Assembly (NCBI GenBank): GCA_963575745.1
Contig: CAUYUJ010020749.1
Coordinates: 251,640-315,639, forward strand
Length of the DNA: 64,000 bases
Source of the DNA: Prorocentrum cordatum
Lineage: Eukaryota; Sar; Dinophyceae; Prorocentrales; Prorocentraceae
Reading direction: 5' to 3'
The position numbers were made by a program, and so were the translations under genes. The notes under the pieces were generated by a model. The model worked only from the letters and a program-made list of their open reading frames with translations, had not been told where the DNA came from and ran no database searches. Below, in pieces: positions 48,522-58,100 of the stretch. The number at the start of each line of letters is the position of its first letter. The stretch's first letter is position 1.

Positions 48522-51500
48522 CTACCGGCGAGTTTCCTCGCTGCTAAAGCGCACCTGCCCGCGGGTTTCCCCGCTGGCTCGGGAGGCAGGGCCGTCCTGA
48601 GACGACCTGCCCGCCCTATACGGCGTATGTTTCTTCAGCTCGTGCTTGAAGGATTGCTGGCCGGCCATTACTTGTAGGAGCAACGCGCGGTCAATGCTAC
48701 CTTTGGTATGACCATCGGCAGTCATATCCCGCGTGTCACACCATTGGACGCTTTCCACGATTCCACGTTCCATCATCTGGCGAATCCAGCTGATGTGCCC
48801 AAGCAGAGTACACTCTGTGGGCTTCTTCAGATCCTTGCTAGACAAAGATTTGAAGACAGACTCGGCATCAATAGTCAGAGTGACTTTGATACATAGACCA
48901 CCCATTTCCAATATGTTCTTCAACTGTGTGGGGGTCAATGGTCCCGAGTGTAGCTCGTGGAGCGTTACAATGGTCGGGTAGCAGTCTTCCAAGTTGTGGG
49001 CTGCTGCCAGTGTTTCCGCAGAGTAGCTCGAACGCACTTGCAGTCGATGAGACTTGCAGTATGCGTCCACCAGGTGCACGACGGGTTTCCCCGCTTGCGT
49101 GTGGCCACGCCTCAGCAGGTTAGCCCCGCGGATACCATAGCCTTTGACTTCGTCGTCTTCATCTCCGTTGAGACGACGATAGCCAGAATCGCTATGCAGG
49201 TCGACTTCTCCTGTTGGAGTCATAGCATGATACACGATCTTCTTCGGGCCTGCCTGCAATTTTCTGGTAACCGCGTTTAGTCGTCGTACCTGGATGTTTG
49301 TCGGTTCTTGGATACGTTGTAGTGAGACAACATAGACCATTAGCCATACCTGCGTGATCAACGCATAGGCTAGAGCGCCACGAAGACTGACGAACATATC
49401 AGAAATTGTCTTCGTCGCCTTGCTTTCAGGATCAGCTCCTGTGAGTTCTGGATGTGTGATAGGACGAAGCTGTTTGATGTATTCGTCCTGGTCGAGAGTG
49501 ACGCTCCCATCATCGGTCTTGTTGTACCGGACAGCACAGTTCGTGTATGTGTGCTTGTTCAGTTTGCACTTCCCAAACGTATCTTCAACACACTTGACAT
49601 ACTTGTCGATAGCCTCTTCCTTCCCAGTCATATTGATGTCATCAACGTGCTTGGCTGTCAAGAGGTTTGGGCTCATCTCGAATTCTTCGTCGTATGAAGT
49701 AGGCTGTAGCCCAAAGCTCCTAGTGATGGACCTGAGCTTCAGCGAGAATGCCCTGGGAGCATCCTTCGTGCCTGTCCCCGGTTTCAGACACCGGAGACAA
49801 TGCTTTGATTCGTCATATGACTCAAAGCCTGGCAGTGTGCGAAGGACAGCTGCAGATCCAGGTGGTAGTGTGAAACACACCACACGTTCTTTCTCGCCCG
49901 TTGCCGCGGCGAGCTCGCCATAGGTCAGTCCCTTCAAGAAAGCCATGTTGATGTCCAGGGAAGCGATGATCCAAGCTTTGTTGCATGCAGCAGAACTTGC
50001 GAGCAGTCTCTGGCTTGACCTCCTTGCCGTGCCAGAGAAGGTTTCGACATCAAAGGCTTCGAGGTCCATGAAGCCACGGAGTACCAAGCGTAACCGGATC
50101 GTCCTTTCCATTTCGCCCTTTTCGTTCTTGACAAACTTCCATTTGTATACGTAGCGTGACGTCATGATGTTAGACGCCTTGCTTAAGTCAGTCATCTGGA
50201 AGCATTTGTTGTCAAGCCAAGTCTTCAGCTCTGTGTAGAGGGCTTTGGAAACTTTGACCGGATTTGCTTGGATGTCGGCCTTCGTGAGTAGATCGTCTTC
50301 CTTGACGACCACGGCACGTTTGGAGGCAGCGCTAACGTATACTCGCATAGTTGTGACGCTGCTGTCATCCAACAGTCGGTGTTGCTGCTCGGACAGGACG
50401 ACTTTGGACATGTCTGCAGTGAAGCAGAGCTCGATATACTTCCCGTGCTCATCGGAGTCCAGATCATATTTGCTATCCGGTTCCGTGGAGCATAAAGGAA
50501 CGTAGTAAGAAGTGTCCATGTCGTATCCTGGCGGGTGACCCCGCTCCGGCAAGTGGCCTTGCACATCTTCACAGGTCGTAGAGACTAATACACACTGTGT
50601 GTCTGTCATGTATGTAGGAACTGTATGCATGACTTCCTCTGTGTCAGCTTCAAGGAGTGTTCTGTCATCCATCAGTTCAGCATACCACGACTTCAAGACA
50701 AAAGCATCCAGATCTTCTTCTGTCTCCTCTATGATGGTCGGGAGCCGACCATCGTTGTCCGTAGGAGGCTCCTCAGGAGCAGCTGCTGGAGGTGATTCGC
50801 TTGGTGGTGGACCATCAGCGAGTTCCTCAAACTTAGTGAGATCTTGGTCAAACCCAGCAGACGGCTTCCTGGATTTAAGACACTGGATGATGCGTGAGTG
50901 TGTGGATCCTGTGATGTCATAGATGTTCAAGGCAGTGCCATCAGCTTCATAGTAATGAAACCCAGGGGTCACATCGTTATCATAGTGCACTAGTGTACAG
51001 CTGTCTGCATAGGGTGCGGCAGGCAGCTTCGTCAGGCTCTTGGCGAGTCGTACAGCAACAACGTTTTCAATACGAAAGTAGTTGCGTATGAGGTACTGAA
51101 GAGCCAAGTGCACCTTAGGTGAAAGTCGGCTCGCAGCAGTCATCTGCAGCCGACCCTGTTTCGTTGGTAGATATCCGAAAGTCATGGCGGGTTTCCCCGC
51201 TGGCAGACCGGCAATAAAGGCCAATACTGTTCGAAGGGCCGTATTGTCCGATCCTATCTCGCGGACCATAAGTGCTTCGATGTACAGTGTGTGTCGTGTG
51301 TCAGGATACTGTACTCGTACTTCGCGATTGCCGACCTTCACGATGACCTGGCCTCGGTCAGGTTCGTTGCGGATGACCGGGTATGGACCACTCCATCCAC
51401 CCCAGTCGTCTTTCGTGGTGGTCGGGCGATGATAGTCCACGAGATCTCCCTCTTTATAGTGAAATTCACCCGTAGCAGTAGTCTTTGTACGGAGAGCCCT

Positions 51501-52697
51501 GTTCGTCTTGGCAACCGCAGTGGCCTGCGTGATTGCCTCCAGACTAACCCTCCTGATTGTTTCCTCCCTTGAGTGATCTGATGATTCAGTGGGCTGATCA
51601 TGATCCAAGACAGGGAAATCAGGAAGCATAGCTGGTTGTCTGCCATACAGCGCATTGTACGGAGACACTTCATTGTAGAAGGTAAATGCGTTGCTGGCAA
51701 ACAAGGCTTCATGTAAGAGACGAGTGAAATTGAGAGGGATATTTAATCTATTCAATTCTTCTCCCATCACGTGTAGGAGGTGTCGCAGGATGCCGTTCCT
51801 AGCTTCGATAGTTGTAGCGTGTTGGCCACGCGCTCGAATACGAAGCTCTGTTCCCTTAGCCTTAAGGATGGCCTTTGCTGTATCATTATTCAGTGCTCCT
51901 TCCCCATCGGAGTATAAGATTTTAGCAGGGCCATGCTGCATCCAAGTCGTATGATAGGCATCGAGAACAGTATGCATAGCTTTATCAGGAATCTCTGTGC
52001 CAGCTGCCCAGCGAATACAACGGTCGATGATGTGAAAAACAATATGTTCCTGTTTATAAAAGAAGAGATCACATTCGACTTCCTCGTTGAAACGTCCTGG
52101 CAGTGACACAGAAGGCATCACCGTGTTGCCTGGTTTGTCCCAGGCTCGACATTCCCTACACGAGTCACAAATGCCTTTGATCAGACTCAAACGGGATTCA
52201 CCCAGACCAACCTTGGTTAGAATCATCCGCATTTTTGGCTCCTTAGCATGAAACCATCTCAGGTGGAGTTTGCGGAGTTCTCGCTGCACTACAGCTGGGT
52301 CGAAGCTGCGCAGGTTTTGGAGGCTGAGCTGAACGTCGAAGCGAGTCCAATCAGGGAGCCTGGGCCTTGGCCTCGGCTCTGCTTGAGGCTGCGGCGGTGG
52401 TGGAGGATCTCCTCCCTCCATGCGTCCGCGCCTTGCTGCAACTTGTGGCAGTCTACGGTGATCGTCAGAACTGCCAGCGCCACTGTTGCCACCAGTAGCC
52501 CCGTCAGCTCTGGTGATGTCATGGCTGCTGGCGCCTGCGGTTGGGTCGCCCTCACCAGGCCGTGGCGGCCTAGGCGCGCGTATGCGCGCTCTCGCGGCCG
52601 GCGCCGCTTTTGCGGCTGGCGCCGCTTCTGCGGCTGGAGCCGCTTCCGCGGCTGGCGCCGCAGGAGCGGCTTGCCCGCCGGGCGCGGCTGGCCAAAG
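48522..52697 (-). CDS. pol: retroelement ORF C: integrase, reverse transcriptase, RNase H
   Basis: Numbered from the ATG at 52421 (1,299 aa); the frame is open upstream to 52697. A GAG-pre-integrase zinc region (HLRWFHA, CDSCREC) is at about 55-90. Integrase catalytic residues are D118, D172 and E206 (CDLFF, YSDGEG, TIEARNG), followed by an SH3-like C-terminal part at about 345-380 (WSGPYPVI). A low-similarity stretch of about 400 residues follows. The RVT_2-type reverse transcriptase has D823 (SLDINMAF) and D927/D928 (HVDDIN). RNase H has D1078, E1136, D1185 and D1236. All core catalytic residues are present, so the enzyme could be active. The Ala/Pro hairpin peptides at 52594-52661 are in phase only in this frame, so translation probably enters it upstream of the ATG. 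A GCGGG hairpin near the C terminus is out of phase. Confidence 0.93.
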   Translation of the reverse strand, partial: LWPAAPGGQAAPAAPAAEAAPAAEAAPAAKAAPAARARIRAPRPPRPGEGDPTAGASSHDITRADGATGGNSGAGSSDDHRRLPQVAARRGRMEGGDPPPPPQPQAEPRPRPRLPDWTRFDVQLSLQNLRSFDPAVVQRELRKLHLRWFHAKEPKMRMILTKVGLGESRLSLIKGICDSCRECRAWDKPGNTVMPSVSLPGRFNEEVECDLFFYKQEHIVFHIIDRCIRWAAGTEIPDKAMHTVLDAYHTTWMQHGPAKILYSDGEGALNNDTAKAILKAKGTELRIRARGQHATTIEARNGILRHLLHVMGEELNRLNIPLNFTRLLHEALFASNAFTFYNEVSPYNALYGRQPAMLPDFPVLDHDQPTESSDHSREETIRRVSLEAITQATAVAKTNRALRTKTTATGEFHYKEGDLVDYHRPTTTKDDWGGWSGPYPVIRNEPDRGQVIVKVGNREVRVQYPDTRHTLYIEALMVREIGSDNTALRTVLAFIAGLPAGKPAMTFGYLPTKQGRLQMTAASRLSPKVHLALQYLIRNYFRIENVVAVRLAKSLTKLPAAPYADSCTLVHYDNDVTPGFHYYEADGTALNIYDITGSTHSRIIQCLKSRKPSAGFDQDLTKFEELADGPPPSESPPAAAPEEPPTDNDGRLPTIIEETEEDLDAFVLKSWYAELMDDRTLLEADTEEVMHTVPTYMTDTQCVLVSTTCEDVQGHLPERGHPPGYDMDTSYYVPLCSTEPDSKYDLDSDEHGKYIELCFTADMSKVVLSEQQHRLLDDSSVTTMRVYVSAASKRAVVVKEDDLLTKADIQANPVKVSKALYTELKTWLDNKCFQMTDLSKASNIMTSRYVYKWKFVKNEKGEMERTIRLRLVLRGFMDLEAFDVETFSGTARRSSQRLLASSAACNKAWIIASLDINMAFLKGLTYGELAAATGEKERVVCFTLPPGSAAVLRTLPGFESYDESKHCLRCLKPGTGTKDAPRAFSLKLRSITRSFGLQPTSYDEEFEMSPNLLTAKHVDDINMTGKEEAIDKYVKCVEDTFGKCKLNKHTYTNCAVRYNKTDDGSVTLDQDEYIKQLRPITHPELTGADPESKATKTISDMFVSLRGALAYALITQVWLMVYVVSLQRIQEPTNIQVRRLNAVTRKLQAGPKKIVYHAMTPTGEVDLHSDSGYRRLNGDEDDEVKGYGIRGANLLRRGHTQAGKPVVHLVDAYCKSHRLQVRSSYSAETLAAAHNLEDCYPTIVTLHELHSGPLTPTQLKNILEMGGLCIKVTLTIDAESVFKSLSSKDLKKPTECTLLGHISWIRQMMERGIVESVQWCDTRDMTADGHTKGSIDRALLLQVMAGQQSFKHELKKHTPYRAGRSSQDGPASRASGETRGQVRFSSEETRR

Positions 52698-55120
52698 TTA
52701 TCTGGCAGCTTCCATTTTTCGGCGAATCTGCATTGGCCAGATATCTTGGTGTGGTGAGGATTGCTCTTCTGATATTCCTTCTTACAACTTGGACAGTCCC
52801 AGTAATACGGTTCAACATCATACCACCGACACATCTTCGGGTCCCTGCTGTGCTTCGGTGATTGCTTGTAATTGTTGTCCACACAGCCAGGGCACCCAAG
52901 ACCGCCAGGTGGTGGTCGCCAGATTTCTCCGTTTGGGTGTCTCCGGATTGTTGGGTCGTCCAAGTCGTAGCCAGCACTGTTTGTTACGAACGCATAGCTG
53001 CGTTCACGATTCGCGAATGGATCGCGACCGTAAGCAAACAGGTCTTTGGCGATTTGCACCGCATCAACGATCAATGACTGCATTCTGTAGGTATACTGTG
53101 CCGCCCTTGCTAGCTCTTTGTTACAAGCATTGGCGTGCACATGATTTCCTGGACAACGCTTGCCTCTGAAAGGTGCCAACAACTCTTCTTTATTTGCCAT
53201 TATCTGTGTTGGCTTGCGGATGTATTGTCCAAATGAATCTTTGAGACCAGTCGTGCACTGATCAATGATTGTTTGGCAAGTGACCTTGCGTTGTGCCAGT
53301 TCCTTCCATGGCTGGATCTCATCCACCCACGTGCCCATTGGTTGTTCCCTGAGAAAGAAACGTCTTAGGTCGTCTTGTAATAGAGCGACTGTTCCACAGA
53401 ACGTGATGTGAGGCAGGTCCTCTTTGTGGTGTTTAAGCCACGTATCATGATTGACCTGCGCGTTGAAGTAGGAAGGGAGTCCAGTAGTTCTGCAACTTGG
53501 CTGCAGAATCGTGATCTTGACAAAGCAAGTCTTGAGGTAGTGGAGGACTGCTCTTTGTACTTCCGAGTTTCCAAGGTCAACCATAGATATCTTGTCAAGG
53601 TTCCCGCCTGACGAGAGTCCCCTCTTGAAGGCTAATATGGATATACCACCCTTGCCCCCACATAATTCAAGCATGTCCACTTGATTGTTTCTGCCGTAGC
53701 ATAACGACTGGACTATCGAGAAGACATCGGCATGTGAGTCAGCGGGTTGCCCCGCCGGTAACATCATGAAGATGTCCTCTGATTCGCTGTCCGAGTCCGA
53801 GTCGTCAAGAGGAACGTCGTTGAAATATGTGGAGCAGTCAAGCCCTTTGAGGTCCTCTCCACAGTCGTCGTTACCGTCTTCCACTTTCTTCGGGACTTTC
53901 TTCGGTTTGATGCCGGCTTCTTTGTCAGCTTTCTGCTTTTCTTTCTGTTTTATCCTGGCATCAGTGGGCAACGCAGTTTCCGCGGAGAGATCCGCTGCGG
54001 AGGAATCCGCTGTAAAATCAGGGAATGGCGGAATTTCAGGAAGGTTGTTGGTGGGTCGCGTTTGGCAACGCTCAATCGAAGGGGGAGGAGATCGATCGTC
54101 ATCGACGATCGTCACACGCTTTGGGCGTGGCCTTCGCGACTCACCATTGCCATGAAGAACTGGAGCCGGAGGCTCCCAGTATAGCCGAGTACTGATGTTT
54201 GTAACCCCATCAGGTAATGGAGCTACATAATTGTACCCAGTTGGCTGATCCTGGATTCTAATGTCTTGAACGATCTTGTTCGTGTCCAGGTCGGTCGTGA
54301 CCCTACGAACCACATGGTCCCATTGAGGGCCCTTCTGTGGACATTGAACGTAGTGTCTGACCTTTTTGTCAACGCGTGTACACACACTGAGGTGTACCGC
54401 ACTCCGCTCATTCCTGATCATGTTGGCTTTATCGAGTTGATCAAGGAAGCGTGCAATAATAATAGCCAAAGTTTTATACCGAAACTCGGCACGTTGCTGA
54501 TCTTGGCCATACCAATCCAAATCATGCTCCTTGTGTGATCCACAAGTACATTTCCATAAGTTTATCGGTATATGAGGACAAGATGTAGCAACTTGTATAT
54601 AAGAACCACTGGGATATTTACTGGATCGGTCAAACTTGATACCGAAATGACAGAGTCTGATTCGTATAATGCTTAGCTTCAAATCTTCGATAACATCTTT
54701 GATCGGACCCTGTTTCCAGAAATACCCGGGTGGCCCCAGGATAACTATCTGCATTCTCAGAGCACGCGCTTTGATCAGGAGATTTTGTATACGTTGATAA
54801 TGTGGTCCCGCCCTCTTTCCTGGAGTACGAACGTACCAATCAGAGGGTGTGGCCACCCACAACATATTGTAGTCTCCTGCCAACAAATTTCCCAAATACT
54901 GTGTTCCAGTTGAAGTCATTACCTCATTATGGGTAATCCGGTCGCATATATAACCACGGGTTCGGAGTTCAGCGCAAGCTGTGCGAATATCTTCGATGAC
55001 GAGGCATTTTGAATGATATTTTTCTTCTCGGGCCTCAGCGCGGCCAACGTATGTCGCGAGGAGGCCGGTATTCGGCTTCTCTTCGCAAGCGAGCGCCGCC
55101 GGCGCGCCCGCCTGCCCCCG
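52289..55120 (-). CDS. retroelement ORF B: methyltransferase-like regions and tandem zinc motifs
   Basis: The frame opens right after the TGA that ends ORF A; the first ATG is at 54919 (876 aa from there). Residues ~14-135 resemble the second half of a cytosine-methyltransferase-like Rossmann domain (WVATPSDW, VILGPPGYFW, CHFG, then a C-x-C-x2-H-x2-H cluster). Residues ~413-600 look like a fuller copy: motif I-like LELCGGKGGIS, PSC with C476, REQP at ~525, then DQCTTG, RKPTQI and CPGNHVH. Two zinc motifs follow at 676-703 and 709-730, each CPxC-xn-H-xn-CR(W/F). The domain identity is from pattern memory and is tentative; the catalytic Cys is plausible only in the second copy. Past about 52700 this frame reads the hairpin peptides out of phase, so its last ~137 residues are probably not the real product. 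Confidence 0.8.
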   Translation of the reverse strand, partial: RGQAGAPAALACEEKPNTGLLATYVGRAEAREEKYHSKCLVIEDIRTACAELRTRGYICDRITHNEVMTSTGTQYLGNLLAGDYNMLWVATPSDWYVRTPGKRAGPHYQRIQNLLIKARALRMQIVILGPPGYFWKQGPIKDVIEDLKLSIIRIRLCHFGIKFDRSSKYPSGSYIQVATSCPHIPINLWKCTCGSHKEHDLDWYGQDQQRAEFRYKTLAIIIARFLDQLDKANMIRNERSAVHLSVCTRVDKKVRHYVQCPQKGPQWDHVVRRVTTDLDTNKIVQDIRIQDQPTGYNYVAPLPDGVTNISTRLYWEPPAPVLHGNGESRRPRPKRVTIVDDDRSPPPSIERCQTRPTNNLPEIPPFPDFTADSSAADLSAETALPTDARIKQKEKQKADKEAGIKPKKVPKKVEDGNDDCGEDLKGLDCSTYFNDVPLDDSDSDSESEDIFMMLPAGQPADSHADVFSIVQSLCYGRNNQVDMLELCGGKGGISILAFKRGLSSGGNLDKISMVDLGNSEVQRAVLHYLKTCFVKITILQPSCRTTGLPSYFNAQVNHDTWLKHHKEDLPHITFCGTVALLQDDLRRFFLREQPMGTWVDEIQPWKELAQRKVTCQTIIDQCTTGLKDSFGQYIRKPTQIMANKEELLAPFRGKRCPGNHVHANACNKELARAAQYTYRMQSLIVDAVQIAKDLFAYGRDPFANRERSYAFVTNSAGYDLDDPTIRRHPNGEIWRPPPGGLGCPGCVDNNYKQSPKHSRDPKMCRWYDVEPYYWDCPSCKKEYQKSNPHHTKISGQCRFAEKWKLPDNFGQPRPAGKPLLRRQPRKRLQPQKRRQPQKRRRPRERAYARLGRHGLVRATQPQAPAAMTSPELTGLLVATVALAVLTITVDCHKLQQGADAWREEILHHRRSLKQSRGQGPGSLIGLASTFSSASKTCAASTQL
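52594..52679 (-). repeat. 18-nt tandem hairpin array (B/C junction)
   Basis: Units start at 52594, 52612, 52630 and 52648 with 14-nt GCGGC/GCCGC hairpins and 4-nt spacers. A 13-nt relative (GCGGCTTGCCCGC) lies at 52666 and a half unit at 52684, still in the 18-nt register. Confidence 0.9.
52684..52700 (-). other. frame change between ORF B and ORF C
   Basis: ORF C's frame has a stop at 52698-52700, while downstream hairpin peptides, including the half unit at 52684-52693, are in their usual phase only in ORF C's frame. The switch therefore falls within about 17 nt. The sense strand there contains a TTT run. Loss of one base, or a -1 ribosomal shift, would explain it; no canonical XXXYYYZ slippery heptamer is visible. 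Confidence 0.55.
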
Positions 55121-55123
55121 TCA
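55121..55123 (-). promoter_or_regulatory. in-frame TGA between ORF A and ORF B (candidate readthrough stop)
   Basis: The 67 codons between this TGA and the ATG of ORF B are open in the same frame as ORF A, so only this stop separates them. The sense context is CTC TGA CGG. UGA-CGG followed by a stem is a known leaky context in some plant RNA viruses. Fifteen nt downstream a GC stem GCGCC/GGCGC with a 3-nt loop can form. It may instead be a nonsense mutation in this copy. Confidence 0.6.
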
Positions 55124-58100
55124 GAGGGGCATGCTGTTAGCGGATGACTCCGCAGGCGTCACTGGTGCGGCTGCGCTCACGATCTCCACGCGGGTTGGCC
55201 CCGCAAGGTCCGTCGAACCTCCGCCCGTGCAGCTTGGTGGTGGTGGCGGTGTCGCGGGTGGCCCCGCTTGGTTCTCAGGCGACCATTTATTCACCGCCTC
55301 CTGGACTGCCCAGAAAATCTTAGACTTCAGGGCATCCTTCATGTGTGGCCAGGTCCCTTCAGGACACTGTTGGCCTTTCCACCAGCTGTTGAGCGTCCTG
55401 TCCACGATCGCACGGGTCGTGTCTTCCAGGAGCTGCTTGTCGAGATACGGCTCGACAATGAACGTATCAGTCGTAACGGTCATGGACTGTCCCATCGCGG
55501 GTTGCCCCGCTGTTACCCCGGCGGGTGACCCCGCACCTACACCGGCGGGTGGCCCCGCATTGACGGAGTCCTCGTCGTTCTCCGTCTCGGTGTAGCCATC
55601 ACGACTACTGCGGATTGTGAAGGTGTTGGTGACCGTCTGGCTTTTAGCCCCGTCATACAACCCGCAGGGAATGGCTAGGTGTCCTGAGGGGGTCTTCTTT
55701 GCCCTCAGGACCTTGGCGCCCTTCCCCAGCTTAAGAGTATACTCTCCGCTGGGGAAGATAACCTTCTGGAAGCCTGGCTTTAGCACGATAATTGTGTCAC
55801 GTGCTTCCATGGCACTCAGGCCCCAGATGGCTGGGAGGTTTGCACCTGAGCCCTCTGCGATGTTGGAAGCATACTCCTCGATGCGGGGGCTTGCCTCATT
55901 GGCGTATTGCACCCCGATCTTGAAGTTGCCCATTTTCCGACAGATCGCAGCACCCTCACCAACGCCGTTGATGTAGAGGGTTTTGCTCAGTGTGCATATG
56001 GCCGGTTTGTGATTGTACCTGGCCATAACCTCCTGGAAGGTTCGTGCTGTATTAGCTCCGATGATGTTCACGTTGGAGCCAATGTCTAGCATGAACGATA
56101 TGCAGGGCATTCCGTCTTCGTCGGGGAAGAATGTCCCTGTCCGCGCCGCCAGAGCCATCGTCCCATGGTCATCAGTATGGTACGTAATCTGTGAACCGAG
56201 CGTGCCTTTCAGTAGGCGTTGTTCCAGCACCCACTGGCTCATTGTTAACTCGGTGCACCATATTTGCTCATATTGGCGGCGCTCCTCCACGGTGATTGGT
56301 TCCTGTTCAAGAACCCAATAGTTCGCGGAGAGTGTGGAGGTCCACTCACCTCCTGGCGGAAGCGCATCCGTGACGTCACGTGTGTAGGTCAGCCCTTCCG
56401 TGTTGATCATGAAGGTATTGTGGAATTGGGCTGCCTCCGCGCTCTCAGCACTGGCCCGGCTTCTAGCGCTTACCGGACTCTCTACACGTGAGGTTCTGGA
56501 TCCGCCTCCGCTCCTGCCACTCCGCCTAATATTGGCCTCCATTGCCCTCAGGAATCCCGGATTCGGAGGTCCATTTGCGGGTGACCCCGCTTTGGCGGCA
56601 GGAGCCGCTTCGGCGGGTGGCCCCGCTGTGGCGGCGGGAGTCGCTTCGGCGGGTGACCCCGCTGCTGGGGGCCCCTGTGCTCGAAGCGTAGGCAGGATCG
56701 GCATCTGGATGCCTTGCTCTGGCGCTGCGGCTCGAGCCTCTAGCGCCTCCACTGCTTCCCGCAGCCGACGCAGTTCCCGAGCATCCACCACGTATCTTTC
56801 CTGCTGGCGCGCCTGTTCCGACTCAGCGTCGCGCTGTCCAGCATACGGAAAGTGTGCTGTGATTATGCCCGGCCCACGACATACAGCGCAGGGTGCCTCG
56901 TTTGGCGCACCTGGTCGCTGATTGCGGACGTGCTGCTGTGCAACACGATCCCAGCATATATCGTGGAAGAAGTGCCCACACGCCAGTCTCCACACCGTGG
57001 TGCCCATCTCGTAGGGGTCCATACAGATTGGGCACTGTGTGAAGTTGTAGTCTGAAATGACTGGAGTAGGCACGTCAGGGCGTGTCCGAGCCTGACGCTC
57101 GAAGGTAGTTTCACCCTCCCGATATGGCGTCGGTGGTGGCAGTCTATCTGTCTGTTCAGCGGGTGGCCCCGCGCCTGCGGGTGTCCCCGCTTGGTTGTCA
57201 CGCTCGATCCTTCTCTGGATCGCGCGCTGTTGGCGCAGCCTAGCGTTGTCCCGAGCCTGCTGCCTAGATGCCAGTATCGCTTGCTGCGTGTTGTGCACGT
57301 CGCGAATGTAGTCTGGCATGCTGCCCAGAGCGGCTGGCACCGCGAGACCAGCTGGCTGAACTACGGTCTCGGGGTCCGTCGGCGTGGGCATGTAGGCGTA
57401 GTGCGGCATAGACTGCGCATCGACTGCTCGTGTATACTGCAAACGAAACATCTCATTGGCCAGATTTCGAGTGTATTCGTTTGCAGGTGGCCCCGCAATC
57501 ATAGGAGTGTTATTCACCTGCGCGTAGTACTCCGGGTACATCGGCGCATCCATGGCCGGTGCCTCTGCTGGTCCATGATTATCCCATCCATATATTGGGT
57601 GTGATGCTATTCCTGGAATAAACACCTGTCGATATGGATTCGTGGGATCAGCATTTGGAGCGTCGTCAGAAGTCCAGCTCCAGAGAGGCCGAAAGTCGCC
57701 ATGGTTCGTAACATCTATGTTGCGGTTCCGCAACAGGCTGGGCACTCTATCAGCTTGTTGCTGCAAAAAGGTAGCCTGTGCTCTCAAATTGGCTGCCCGA
57801 CGTTCGTAGTCTGAACCTTGCTGTCCGTCAGCGGGTGGCCCCGCGTGTGCGGATGACTCCGCAGGCGTTCGCTCGGCGGGTGTCCCCGCAGCCACTCCTC
57901 CTTCACTACCCCTCGGAGTGCCAAAGGGAGTGGTCGCCTGGAGTGCTGCTGCGAGCGCCGGATTTCCGCGAATCGCCTGGAGTCGTTGCCACAGGCTGTT
58001 CTCGCTCGTTTCAGACGGCGGAGTCCGAAACGGCGAGCCACCATCTGAGCCGCCCATAGGAGCAAACCTCGCAACTCCAGCTTGCTGTGGAGGGCGTTGT

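Noticed and set aside
52289-52500. Transmembrane segment near the ORF B C terminus
   Set aside because: Hydrophobic residues (LLVATVALAVLTI) appear only in ORF B's frame past the inferred frame change, where hairpin peptides are out of phase; probably not translated.
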